DNA from: Lojkania enalia
Taxonomy: Eukaryota; Ascomycota; Dothideomycetes; Pleosporales
Length of the DNA stretch: 64,000 nucleotides
Direction of reading: 5' to 3'
Assembly (NCBI GenBank): GCA_010094045.1
Contig: ML986639.1
Coordinates: forward strand, 124,001-188,000
Below are positions 34,483 to 46,497 of the stretch, piece by piece (within the stretch, counting starts at the first letter, position 1; each line of letters begins with the position of its first letter). Under the pieces are notes generated by a model that saw only the letters and a program-made list of their open reading frames with translations, was not told the DNA's origin and did not search any database. The translations under genes were made by a program, and so were the position numbers.

Positions 34483-34791
34483 CTAGCGGTACTGCCACCA
34501 TTCATCAGCTCAATTTGAGTGGGAAAGGCGTGCGATTCGGGTAGCTTACCTTGACGAATCCAATATCCGCAGCCTTCTCTCGGAAAGCCTGTCGACTCAT
34601 GTTCAAGCCATACTTGCGGATCAACCCCGCGCGCTTCTTTTCGCCGGTAACGACACTGGTAGGGTGGCAGGTTAGAATTTTCTTCCAAAGGCGTAGACGC
34701 GCTGTTCCAAGGCAAAGGACACCATTTACCAGCTTCGCGAGCCCTTGCCGTACGTGCGTGGGCGAGAGTACCAGACGGTTTCGTGAGACAT
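34483..34791 (-). CDS. RPS29: 40S ribosomal protein S29 (uS14)
   Basis: Small-subunit ribosomal protein of the head, near the mRNA path. Minus-strand exons are 34791-34730, 34655-34550 and 34491-34483 (58 codons). The family text is unmistakable: [29 protein letters not shown], and [12 protein letters not shown], with the last two residues YR and the stop in a 9-nt terminal exon after GGTGGCAG. The usual zinc-binding CxxC...CxxC pattern is reduced to one cysteine: after SRSC comes VVTGEKK, and SRQA stands where CRQC occurs in the cysteine-bearing form. No alternative acceptor restores cysteines. Introns are 74 and 58 nt. A long open frame crossing the introns in other phases is a shadow. Confidence 0.88.
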
Positions 34792-36316
34792 GGTGGGTCG
34801 ACGGTTGCGGTTGGCTGACGTGGTATAGGTGTGTAGAAGATTTGAAGTCACCGAAAGGGTGAGAGCCGTGTGGTGTTTTGATGATGGACTGGCGGTGGAT
34901 GAAGGGAAGAAGGGTTGAAATTGATTTGTGTGCGCGTTCATATGCTGCTTGACAGTACCTTGATGGTCTGTCGGAAGGCTTGGCAGCCAATCAGCTTTCG
35001 GGCGTTGAAGTCACGTGCAGGGTGCAACTCTTAACGTCCAGCGTCCAATATTGTTTCTGCTGAGATGACTGAAGCCGATGAGAACTTGATGCTATGCCTG
35101 CTGTTTAACTAAATTCTCCTAATCGTCCTAGAAGCTTGTAGTTATTAGGTATGGCCCTCGACAAGGGTGGATGCCTAGGTGTTCAAGTAACTTAGGTACC
35201 ACCTGACCTTGAGCACGTGCGCGCTATGTGTTGGCGCCTGTTATTCAGCCCCTTCCATCCTGTATTCGCCTACGGCTACTGTATATTAACTGTTATTCTT
35301 AAAAGTAAAAAAACACACCTTTTAGTTGATTTTACCTGAGCCTCGCGAAGAGGCGAATTGACTTGGGTGGACTTAGAGACACAATAGCATATAGTTGTCG
35401 AAGCTCTGAAATCCACGACGTTCTATTAGTGCGAGTGATTCAAGGTTTCATGCTTCTGCCAAGTACAATTAATCGCCCTGCCAACCGCTAGACCCAGCTA
35501 CCCACTGGGCCCGGTAATACGGTTGGAGTGGGAGGTGCAAGCGCTGGAACGGCTCCAGGGCGTGCTTCTGCCGCAGATTGACATAAATGTTCCTGAATAA
35601 TAGCGGCGCATCTAGTGGCGCATCAGACGGCTCACGTTCTCCTATCTTTTCCTTTTCGGACGTCCTTGGGAGATAGATCACGTTACCACGGAAGGGTCCA
35701 ACCGTGTGGCTTGACAGGCTACCCAATCCGCCAATTGCTAATCATTGGTGTATGTTGCATCTCGGCGTAATCGTCGCCTTTGTGGCCAATGAGAGCGCGA
35801 TGAGCTATCGCGTAGAGCCCGGCCAGTTTTGAGACCTGCAGCCTCCTGCAACTCTCGGGGGTCGAAACGCTGCCAAAAGTCAATGGTTATCGCGTGGTTC
35901 CCGCTGCCGGAGCATCAATTCAGGTGAACCCCGGGGACGCTCAGGCGCACCCAGTTCCGCGATAGGAAACTCTGCCTCCACCAACACTCGTCGAACTCAA
36001 TGCGAGTGGTCGATGGGTAGCTAATCGTTCCGATTGGTCGCCTTTTGCTGACGAAACTCGTTTTTCGAGGTTTGACGGGCGCGGGTCTATCTTAAATTCC
36101 GGTCGCGCGGAGCCCATTTGTCAGGTAGCCTCGTAGGGGACGTTCCCACGGTTGTAATCTTAAAGAGCTGGACCCACTGTTCGATCCACAGGCCTAACCT
36201 CCTCATCTAATCACTTGCTCGACCGAGTGAAGTTGGGAGTCGATGCTCCTATGTGCACACCTTTGTGCTTCATCATTTCTTACTAAGAACGAATTGTTCT
36301 TGTCTCCTCGGACGAT
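34792..36316. other. 1.5-kb gene-free stretch
   Basis: Upstream of both RPS29 (-) and the DUF7703 gene (+). The middle part is notably GC-richer than its surroundings, but no frame shows family motifs. Promoters of both genes must lie at its ends. Confidence 0.35.
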
Positions 36317-37407
36317 ATGGTCAAGTTCGATATTCCGGATATTAGCAAGGACCTTCCAATGTCCATGACTATGGCCGCCTTTTGGGCCGTAGCGTGGTAT
36401 ATAGCCGTGGAACTCAACATTCGACTCTTCTATCTTTTCAGGCATCGCAAAGGGCTATATTTCTGGAGCTGCGCGTTATGCACATGGGGCTTGATACTAC
36501 ACCCACTCGCCATAATGCTTGCAGATTTCATGGTCATCAAAGATCCGCGAGTATCTGTCCCTCTCATCTATCTATCATGGTGGCTTATGACCATTCCATT
36601 CTCGCTGGTCATGTACTCGAGATTAAACCTCATCATGTCGAGTCATAAATATATTCTGAGAGGTGTATTGTGCATGATAATCTTCACAACTTTGTGTGTC
36701 TCAATTCCCTCAATGGTATTGGGACCGTGGTCGGTAAGTATTGCTTTTCCAATTCACAACCCAAGAAGACTGAAGCGACATAGCAACAACCAACTCCATC
36801 CGGTATCCGCCTCGCCTCCATCTACTCCATCTGGCTCCGGATCGAGAACGCAACCTGGTTCGTCCAAGAAACCATCATTTCGCTCATATATATTATCTAT
36901 ACGTACAAGCATCTCAAAGACCTACCTCTTTTCTCGAGCTACTCGTCATCCACCATTGCGGGCTCCAAACAAGTCATGCATCATCTCATCGCCACGAATA
37001 TCATCATCATCGTCCTTGATATCGCTTTGATGTCGATCGTGTACGCTGGCTTGTTCTATCTAGGAGGATCATTCAAGCCGGCTGTATACGGGGTAAAGCT
37101 GCGCATCGAGTTTTCAATCCTCAATCGCTTGGTCGAAATGGTCAGATCGAAAAAGTCGCCCTTGAGCCAATACGGACCTAATTCGACTATGACCAGTACG
37201 GGAACAAGGAATTGGGTGTCCCAGGCATTCACAGGCAACGGAAAAGAGCACAGGCGACGAGCGAGCGAAAGCGAAGGTAGCGAAAGTAGCGAAGGAAGGG
37301 GCATACTAGTGGTGGAGGGGATTGTGGATGGTCGGGGGATACGGCAGATGACGGAAGTTATTGTTGAGTCTGGGCGACCATCAGAAGCTTCTACACGTGA
37401 CATTTGA
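36317..37407 (+). CDS. DUF7703-type multi-pass membrane protein
   Basis: Fungal integral membrane protein family of unknown function. Exons are 36317-36733 and 36784-37407 (346 codons). About seven hydrophobic helices are seen, including MTMAAFWAVAWYIAVELN, GLYFWSCALCTWGLIL and YLSWWLMTIPFSLVMYSRL. After the intron come IRLASIYSIWLRIENATWF and TNIIIIVLDIALMSIVYAGL. The RHRKGLYFWS motif and the IENATWFVQE...YIIYTYKHLK block are characteristic. The soluble C-terminus is Ser/Glu-rich. The intron GTAAGT...ACATAG keeps phase 0. The first ATG of the frame is used. Role unknown; substrate transport or signalling would be speculation. Confidence 0.8.
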
Positions 37408-38850
37408 CGCTACACGATTAATGATAGTTTGGATTCAACGTTTAGGCTTTAATCGGTTTCTTGGGAGTAGACTTGACAAAGATACCCTACCACTTCGGCT
37501 ACGTTCTGGTACACTGGCGGTCAATTTGGTAATTCCAAATCCATCGATCAGCCTGATTCATCACGCCAGGCGATATTCCATTCTATTTGAGATGCCGACT
37601 CTTGTGTGCCTTCTAATCGGCAATCGGCACTCCTCATAGACATTAATCGGGATTGAAAATCCGCCGTACAATCAGCTGAGACCCTTGACGCCCACTTATT
37701 TCGTGAAACGATTTTTCACAAGCTTCACGCCTTACAGATTTTCAAATGCTTCAAGCCTCATGCGCATTTCTACAGGGCCTCACCTATCCTAGTGGTAAGT
37801 TTGCATGAGCCCTGAAAATATCTATATTGCCTGGAGAGTGAAGGGAAAAATACGGGTCTTCTATTGTAGCCCGCTCAAAACCTGTGTTAATTAACAGAGA
37901 AACCCTCGCCCCTCTCTTTCCTGCGCTTTCATGTAGATGCCACGGCTCGATATTTTCCAGCGCGTCAAAAATGAAATGCCAAGTTGAATCTATACCTACC
38001 TTTGAGTAAACTTACCTTTGAGTAAATCTTTTTGAGGAATGCATAGGCCTCGCCCTCATGTCGGAAGTGGATTCATAATAACTGTAATAAGCATTAATTA
38101 AATCTGAAGGCCGGAACTTGAGATGATCACGTGGATGAAAGACCACGGCATATTTCTACTAGTGCAGGGCAAATCAATCCGTTTCAAAGGAATGTCGATG
38201 GTAAAACACTTGGAGCCTAATAATTTGCGTATCTAGAGGGATTCGAATCTTGCTAGTGAATCGTTAGAAGAAATTGGGTAAAGGATGGGTGATGACGGGT
38301 ATGGAAATGTTGAGAGGCGTTTAGATCACATCATATAGCGAAGGTAACTGAAAGGGATAGGTTCTTCAATAAAAATACCCGATTGCCTTAGAGAAGTGTC
38401 TGCGATCTGGCATTGGAATTTATCCCCGAGCTCGGATTGTGTACCGTATGGCATGTGATTTTAAGTAATCCAATTTTATAAGAGCTATTTGGTCAAACTA
38501 TTGAATATTACAACTTCCATATCAAATCTGTCACGCAGTCCTACATGGTCTATTCTTTTATTCATGTTGAAGACTTGCTTTAATTTAATACTTGAATCCT
38601 ATGGTTTGAATATATGACGAAGTGTGTCTCGTACGATAGGCCTAAAATGGTTCGGGCCACTATACTTGATAGGCGGTAGTGCATCATTTCGCTCCATCTT
38701 TCCAAGACAGCTGCTAGGCAACACTCCGTGATGTAAGGTTTCCTGGACAACTATAAATTAGCACTAGGTCTCATGATATCGTTCTAGAGACGAATTCCTT
38801 GAATCGCTTCAACAGCCTGGCTTAAGAGAAACCGTGCGCCCATCCCCAAC
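37408..38850. other. Gene-free stretch
   Basis: No coding region recognised. A 17-bp near-perfect tandem duplication (TACCTTTGAGTAAA twice) lies around 37998-38027. A GGATTCGAATC motif near 38239 resembles a tRNA B box, but no tRNA fold surrounds it. Confidence 0.3.
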
Positions 38851-40884
38851 ATGCCTAAGCGAAAGGCGAGGAGAACCAAAGAGGAAGAGAGCGCCTCCAG
38901 CGATGAACATGGCGCTGGTGGGCAAATCAAATTTTGTGAGCCATTGTGAATTTCAGAAAACGAATCTCTGCTGACATCCTATAAGCTTCCCGGTTTCGGG
39001 CTTCCCGTTGACCATTGGGGTTCTGCTAAGGAATACGAATTTTTTCCAGCAGCCGTCGAAACATGGAACCATGAAATGTTCACGGTGCGCGAAAAGTACA
39101 TGCTTTATTTCGTGAATCAGATAACGGACAAACCCGAGTCGTATCACATGGGATCATTGTCATGAAATGGAAGGAAGAAGCCCTGGGTTGGGACTGGGAG
39201 AATAGTGGGATTAGGCATGGCGAAATGAGCGAAACAATGTTTTACTACGTGAGTTGTATTATTATCTTTTGATGCCTTTAACTGATGGCACATGCGGTGT
39301 ATTGCAGAGTTGAGAGAAAAGGAATCGCTTTACGAAGAGCATGGAATTATTTTAGTCCTTGAAATGGACGCTTGTGTCTTAAAGACAGACAAGGCCATTC
39401 CCCCTGATCTCAAAGAAGGTTTGAAAACGGCGGTCGCTAAGCTTGAGGACATTCCCAATGCGCAAAGAGACTGGCATCCCGGCTCAGATAGTAAAGTTCT
39501 GGACTTGGTTCATCCATCTCTTTTCCCGCTTTTTTACGGGCGCTCTCGCGTGCTACCAAATTCTATAATTGATGTGGAAAGTGCAGCGAGCAACATTGGA
39601 AATGGCGAGCCTATTCCTATTGACTCAATATCTGGATCAGGCACGAATCTCAACATGGCTCGAGAGTATGATATCTATACCGAAGCTGACAGTTATCGCC
39701 TCTGGTCCACGCGCTTCCAATGGTCACCTTGCAATGTAATACTTGCCGATGGCCTAGACGCAAAGATATGCTCGTACATCAACAACTTACATCCTGAGGA
39801 GAATCGTGAGATGTATCACATTATAGAAAAGATCATATCCAGAGCCATCCCATTATGGAATATCGTCTATCAATATCATCCCCATGGAGTACTCGGGAGA
39901 GGTCATAGGACGTATCAACCTTGGAAAGGGGAATGGTACTTCTCGAAAGGTGAACATGGCTGGCGAATTATGTGCCCTGAGATTAAGAGTCATATGCCAG
40001 ATGGATTTCCGGAAGACCGTCCATTGGACCCAGACGAGGACCCACATTCCAACGAACGGGATGAAAGAGACGAATAGTGGAAGCTCAATAATCGAATTAT
40101 GGATAAACCTGAGCCTTCAACTTACACTGTGCCCATTCTGAACCGCAAAGGCATTGCCAACAAGCTCGCATCCTTAGGAGAAGGAAAAAGAAACATTCAG
40201 GTCATCGTTAAGTTGGCGAACATCCATCTCACGCCCGACAAGCTAACGTATGATGGGGGATCATGGCATGTCGAAGGGCAGTTGAACGAGCATATATGCG
40301 CCACAGGACTATACTACTACGACAACCATAACATTATGGACTCTCATATTTTATTTCGCACGAAAGTTGATAAAGAAGCCTTCTAGATGGATATTAGTTA
40401 TGAATAAGGTGATGATGATGGTATTGAGCAAATTTTTGGAGTGGAGAATTTTGAGTCCGCAATTCAAGAGCTCGGATCGGTCCTTACCCAGGAAGGTCGA
40501 CTAATCGCCTTTCCAAATTTCTTCCCGCACCGCGTTAGTAATTTTCTGCTTGCGGATCCGAGTCAACCAGGTCATCGGAAGATTCTGGCCCTGTTTCTAG
40601 TAGATCCAAAGATCAGGATTCTGTCAACTGCAAATGTTCCGCCACAGCAGCATGCATGGTGGTGGAAGGAAATAGAGAGGCAGAGGAACAGGATAACTGA
40701 GCTGTCGACTGAGTAGGTAAATACAATAGCCGATCACACCCTTGATTCTCCCATTTCCTTGGAGGAAGCTAGAAAATTGCGTGAGGAGCTCATGGAGGAG
40801 AGAGCTCGGCTGGATCAAGAGGCAAATGGGGCTTATACCCAGGTGGAGTTCAATTTTTGTGAACATAAATTTTATGATTTTTAG
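38851..40884 (+). pseudogene. DUF4246 protein gene, inactivated
   Basis: Long stretches match fungal DUF4246 proteins: KLPGFGLPVDHW, FFPAAVETWNHEMFTVREKY, YFVNQITDKPE, KWKEEALGWDWENSG, CIAELREKESLYEEHG, DSKVLDLVHPSLFPLFYGRS, PWKGEWYFSKGEHGW, LASLGEGKRNIQVIVKLANI, VEGQLNEHICATGLYYYDN, RLIAFPNFFPHRVS, GHRKILALFLVDPKI and ISLEEARKLREELM. Lesions: a frameshift/deletion at 39138-39152; an intron at 39249 whose acceptor has become GG (39296-39297); and four in-frame stops at 40075 (TAG), 40384 (TAG), 40405 (TAA) and 40714 (TAG). Every stop could be a CAG or CAA with C changed to T. From 39292 to 40884 the frame is otherwise continuous. The N-terminal MPKRKARRTKEEE segment is uncertain. Confidence 0.82.
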
Positions 40885-41155
40885 GTACCCTCAATTGGGC
40901 GTTTAATTATCCCGAATCTTGCCCCGTGTATGTAATTGATTCATGTAATTGCTCCTACCAATGGTTGAGCGTTTCGCACTCTCCCAGATGCTAACAAGCA
41001 TAAATATGTCCTTCGCATTGCTTATTCCTCCGCTTACTTTTAACTTGAATCGCTAAAATTGGGTCCGCAACCTTTGGCCTAGGCATATAAACGTATACCT
41101 ACTTTCCTTAATCCGCTACTTTCTCTTTGGCTCTTCAACCGAACATGATGAAGTG
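40885..41155. other. Gap between DUF4246 pseudogene and MITE
   Basis: Nothing recognised. Confidence 0.25.
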
Positions 41156-41302
41156 TCGCGTATCAGGGAGCATCAATTGCTGAGGCAAATATTGATGTAT
41201 TGAAGGAGGGTAAGTGGCCTGCTTCGCTAGAAGCTGGCAATGGCGAGACTATATAGGCCTAAAAAAACAGACCAACTATAATAGGATAGTAGAACATGTG
41301 AC
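41156..41302. mobile_element. Short hAT-like MITE, copy 2
   Basis: About 147 bp; shares the AGCATCAATTGCTGAGGCAA core and the CTATAATAGGATAGTAG 3' block with copies at 24.1 and 45.1 kb. Flanking sequence ATGAAGTG on the left and ATGAAACT on the right match in only five of eight positions, so the target duplication seems decayed. The orientation is the same as in the other copies. No coding capacity. Confidence 0.75.
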
Positions 41303-44300
41303 ATGAAACTACTTCACCTATGTTTCGATTGTGCCGGTCCACGGCTAGCCTAATAGCTGGCGCATCAATGCAAGCCTACCGCATACATTCTCTCATTTTG
41401 CTAGTACCGTTTTATCTTCCCTCCAAGTCTATCAAGGCAAGAGGAGCGATGAAACCCCCTGAAGCCACTCCAACGTACGAACAAACCTGGTACAATTTAA
41501 TTGCAAAATATGACATGCTGATACGCATAACATGGTCAAATGACGAGGAAGGTCACTGTTTATTTAACTCACTCCGTGATGAAGCTTCGACTGATTTCAC
41601 GAATTTCCCAGGTTCGCCATGCACACTTCTCTGGATTCAAGCTGACATGAGAATTATACAGTGGATTTCAAGGTATGGGGGACAACATTAGAAATGACGG
41701 GTTATATAATTTCGAACCTGAGGGACGAACACGGATATGGTATCATCAGGTTACTCAATGAATTGAGTATTTCAGACAAGAACCAAAACTAGGTGGATTT
41801 GTCAGTCACTCTTCGCAATTGGCATATGGCAAATAGATGCTAGAACCCGGTACCTGCTAAGTCTACATTGAATTTCGCATATATTGACCTTTGATAGTTG
41901 ACGAGGGCAACTTCGGCCTTATTGAGGAATCGAAACCCTGGAAGTACGTTATCAAGGTCATTGTTTCATTCTTCCTCGGTACCGAGCTAACTATCATTAG
42001 AATCCTAGTGGTTATTGAGGCGTATGGCTCAGCATTCTAGGTCCCTAAACAAGACCTACTTTGTCATAATACGAACGATCTTCCGACGCTAAGGCAGTTG
42101 TCTGACATAATGTCGAAATAGTGGTCGGTATACTTTAGAGATAGAGCGAATCAAGTCTATTATATATAGCACTAGGGCGTTTCGAACAGTCTCACAACCT
42201 GCTATTCGCCGCGCGCTGTAGAGTATGGGTAGAGATGAACTGAGACGATAGCTTGGTGATTTTTGGGACATAATGTCTGAAGTCGGAAGAGCATTCCTCG
42301 TTACTATCCTGGTCCGTCCAATTGCATGGAATATTAGTGGCTGACGAGAACTAGGCACCCCTCACAGTATAGGCGTTGGGTATTTCCCGGCGCAGCATGA
42401 GCAACAGTTGGTAATGAAGAGGCCACTACTGTGAGGTCCTTTCGGTCAACTAGTGAGGAAAGTGATGGTCCATGTTTTCTGCTCTACATTCAAAAGCACG
42501 TAATTCTTAGGGGTTAGATGGCACGGTCATTTAGGCGGTGTTCACCTGGCCGCGAAGCTTCCGATCATCGCCGCCCTTTCGATAGAAATGAACATCCTCT
42601 TACCGAAAAAATTGCCGGAAATACATTCGACACTTATATTTCCTTTCATTGCCGTAATAACTTCCGGTAAACTTGGATCACTACGGTTCTGGCAGCTGGA
42701 AGTGACCAGCCGGAGTCTATATTTAACTAGCTAATTGGCTGGTTAATGAATAGCTGCATCATAAAAGACTAGCCAATTAGCTATTCAAAAACTAACCTAG
42801 GGGATATTTTAGACTGTCATAGGCTAGTGATGAAGGGTCATTTTCGGGTGTAATTGACTAGCCTAGTAAACTGTAGTGATACCACTCAATTTTCAGCCAC
42901 ATCCTCAAGTATACGCTCAGGGAGTTTTCTGATAAGCCCTGCGTACCCTCTCCAAGCAATTCGATAGTTCCGAAAATGCTCTGGCATTAAAAGCCATGCG
43001 CTTTATTAGCATAGACCCCAATCCTTGTAATCGAAAGAGCCAGCAGAGTATCAGATCTGATAGAAGTCGTATTCGTAGGGCTCTTGAGAACTATCTGTCA
43101 CGTACTATCTCTACATGGTATAGCTTCATGTACGGAGCTCTCTCTATTAAGGGCTCCCGCTGCCCTCGTAAAGCAATTAATCCAGTTCTTCACAATATCC
43201 TTGATCCCTACAGGTTCCCGCCAATCAATCATTACTTCTTATCTTAGATTATCTCATTCATGATTCATTCACCTTCCGTTATGGCTTCATAGGTATTCTT
43301 TTGCGCAAAACCATCTTGGGAAATGGCAACAAAATGGGTATCACGAGAGGATGCGAGAGATGATGAGGAAGAAGGTTGATTCTAGGAGCTATATGAGCTG
43401 CCTGAACTATATAGGACTATACTAGCAGATCACATGACTAGACACGTGACTGAGCACTAGGAAGGCTCGTGATAATGGGGGTAACTTATTTCGTAGGGAC
43501 TGCTGAGTCAAAAGGCATTCTATGCACAACTGAGAAGGTATCCTTCATACTAATAAACCTAGCATGTTAAATTTCCAAGAAATTTTATGTTTGATAACCG
43601 GCTTATCCTTTAGATCTGTACCTTGTTTCATATCATACAGGCGGCATTTCATGTTGAAATATTCACTGTCAACAGACCAAATAATGCCCAGAGACTAACT
43701 GAAAACACTTGATTGGCCGCGGATCGAAACGGCATGGTTGAGTATATAAGAAAATATTCTTCTAGTTGGAGAAGAGCATCATATTTCTTTCAATCTCAAG
43801 ATATAATCTAGTTTTGGAAATAGAGCCAGTGTGTCTTCTCTTACCTTGGCTTTATGGGATTGTCACATTCCCCCACAACTTAGTACGGGGATTCTTAAAC
43901 TTCAACGTAGGTATTATACGGTGCGCCTAGCCTTCTAGATGTGACAAAAATTGCCTGAGGGTGTTCCGCAATATGAAAGACATTCCACAATTGTCCTGCA
44001 AAATTTGACTAGCCCCTAGCCTATTTATTTCAAGGGTATCTTAAGGGCAAGGTCCCAAGGTCGATACTCGAGAGCTTGGAATTGTCGGGTTTCATGTAGA
44101 TTCTTTGCATAAGAATGGTTGAAAGACCAGGAGAGAACTTTGATCCTTTTTGGAACTTGGGTGAGTATACTTTACCCTACTCAACATAGGTGTATTATGT
44201 ATGTAAGTCTTACTTGTGTGAACCAGCTCATGGCCCCATCGTCTGTTCATCTGTGCTTTGAACTTCTTAACACCTTCACCTTTTGCCGACCAAACATAAA

Positions 44301-45056
44301 TGATGATCCCTAGTCGTGCGGCCCATATTTACCGTATTCTCATGCCCATCCTTAGGGTGCGAAAAAGGGTAGTCTACTCTACGGCTATTGTTTTCGCCAA
44401 GATTATATGTCTCGCATTGCGTGCAAGAAGTCACTCGGTCAATAGGGTGGATAGTGGGCATAATATTGTACACAATGTACAATATTGCAGCGGAGTTCAG
44501 CAGCACTAGACTTCGTCGAACGTTTGCATTTGTTAGGAGTCTTAGAGTGATCTTCAACGCTCATTGATCCAGCGAACTTTAGTGATCTGTAGGCAATTGC
44601 GTGTAGTCAAAATTACGCTGCTGTATCTGTTCCGGTGCAAATTGATACCTCAAGCTCCAGTACCTCAACCACTTACCTAGCGGTATGTAGCTCCGTTTCA
44701 AAGTAGGAGATTTCCCGTTGCAGCAGGCTCAGTCTATATTTCTTCCTAGTGCAATTAGGGCAGAGAGCCCAGTGCAATGATTGACTACAATATAACTCCG
44801 TGTGGGCATCGTTTATAAATTCCGCAACAACGGGCGCCTTGAGGTCTTCAATAGATGGATATTCTACTTCGCCTTCGGGTTCTGTAGCAAATGATTCCTC
44901 GGAAGGCTCATCATGTTCTTGTTCGACCAGAAATTTGATATTGACGGGATATTCTTGCGTTTAATTCTTTCCGATATGGAGAGACAGAGTTCCAGAGGCT
45001 GTTTCATTCTCCACTTTGTGGTAGATTGAATGCGAATTGTGTGTCTCGAGCTCAAG
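41303..45056. other. Gene-poor stretch, decayed sequence
   Basis: No gene that I can name. Open frames at 41320-41691 (+, 123 codons, hydrophobic start but no motif), 42996-43247 (+) and 44276-44557 (-) are not called. A perfect 13-bp inverted repeat (TAGCTAATTGGCT at 42728-42740, complement at 42771-42783) may be a relic of a small transposon. Two CACGTGAC/CATGAC motifs lie near 43430-43450. Confidence 0.35.
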
Positions 45057-45213
45057 CCCTTGTGACGCGTATCATACAGCATCAATTGCTGAGGCAAATA
45101 TCGATGTATTGAAGGAGTTGGCCTACCTGGGTAGAGGCTGGCAGTGGCAAAACTATATAGGCTTGAAAACAGGTCAACTATAATAGGATAGTAGAAACAC
45201 GTGACCCCTTGTG
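45057..45213. mobile_element. Short hAT-like MITE, copy 3, with 8-bp target duplication
   Basis: Element at 45065-45205 (141 bp), flanked by perfect direct repeats CCCTTGTG (45057-45064 and 45206-45213). Same core and end blocks as copies 1 and 2, ending AGAAACACGTGAC. Together with copy 1 it fixes the boundaries and the 8-bp duplication length of the family. Confidence 0.82.
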
Positions 45214-46316
45214 TGTTCGTGAGAAAACATAGGATTTCACCAAAGTAAAACCATTACCTAAGAGAATTTAACTCATTATCTAGAGTGCGTGAGACTTTGA
45301 GGCTGATTAGTTGTCGCCCGTGACTAGACTGCCACTACCTAAATAACTACTTGGACGATCACGTGATTTCATTTCACCTAAGTTCCATTGCCTCTATAAA
45401 TGCTTTCCGTTCTCACCTAAATTCTCTTATTGCCATTCTGCAAAATTAATTAATATAATGATCAATCATTTTCGCCTAACACAGCCTTTTCCCTTTGCCT
45501 TTCCGTCCTCTCGTCATAGATCAATGAAGTGGGGCAATACTCTAGACATGACTATGGTCTTAATCCGTGTGCAATCGAAACCCATATAGTAAAGAGCTTG
45601 CCGGTTGCCTGCCTCTTTCTCGCAGCGTGAAACTTGGCGCTCTTCCGCGGAAACTTGAGGTTCTCAGCAGTCTAATCCGGCCCGTACAGCATCCCGCGCG
45701 GTCGTAGAGCGACTTCATCCGAGTTTTCAATCGCCAGAGTATATAGTTTGTACCCGCCGACAGAATGAAAGCTATAAGCAGTTTTTGCTTGCTAAGAAGT
45801 GCACGCCTTTATATCGCGTACCGACCTTTGTGTCTGGATTTTCAATAAACCACTGCTTCTTTTCGCTGACCTATTTTCTGGACGAGGACATTTAGAGTAG
45901 GGGCTGGGAAATTTCCCGAATTATTGCAATGTGCTTGAATTTAACTTTGCACCCTTTGTGGTTTGTACATATACTAACTATTATTGCATATTTCTTATTT
46001 TAATATACCCTCATTAAGAGTACAATCTTATCTCAGTGCTCTGTTATGATACATATCTCAGTGACCTTGTCTTTTCAAGTGATGGAATAATAGACAATTT
46101 ACATATCCTAGGTGGTGGAATAGTTTTGCAAAAGATCAAAATCTCAATGTGGTAGCAATATGTTTTACAAGCTTTCCATTATAGGTACCTTACCCCCTCC
46201 TCTCTACACCGCACTGCTGCTTTGCTTTTGGTGTTGCCTTTTAACCTTGACACACATCCATGAACCACATTATCGGTTGATATATATATAATCCTGCGCA
46301 ACTGGAAACCGCAATT
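45214..46316. other. Gene-free stretch
   Basis: AT-rich, no coding region or further repeat recognised. Confidence 0.3.
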
Positions 46317-46497
46317 AAAGTCGTAAGCAGGAGGGGGTGGAGACTGTATAGGGTGGTATAGATAGATGTATTGATGGTGTGCTAAAGTGTTCCCTTGACC
46401 TCTCGGTCAAGGTACGGCGGGGGAATATATAGTACATGAGACTGCTTAGTTAAGGGCTGCACAGCTGATTAGGCACGTGGCCTGAGCTTACAAAAGT
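46317..46497. mobile_element. Short LTR-like/MITE repeat, copy B, with 5-bp target duplication
   Basis: Element at 46322-46492 (171 bp), flanked by AAAGT (46317-46321 and 46493-46497). Begins CGTAAGCAGGAGGGGGTGG and ends GGCCTGAGCTTACA, as in copy A at 25405-25576. The shared central part GGTCAAG...AATATATAGTACATGAGACT looks like a promoter with a TATA box. Confidence 0.75.

Noticed and set aside
34505..34990. 161-codon minus-strand frame over RPS29
   Set aside because: Runs through two introns in mixed phases; the real product is the spliced 58-residue S29.
38230..38260. tRNA-like B box GGATTCGAATC
   Set aside because: No A box, acceptor stem or anticodon arm can be fitted around it.
41320..41691. 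123-codon plus-strand frame beside MITE copy 2
   Set aside because: No recognised domain and no splice or start support; left as unassigned.
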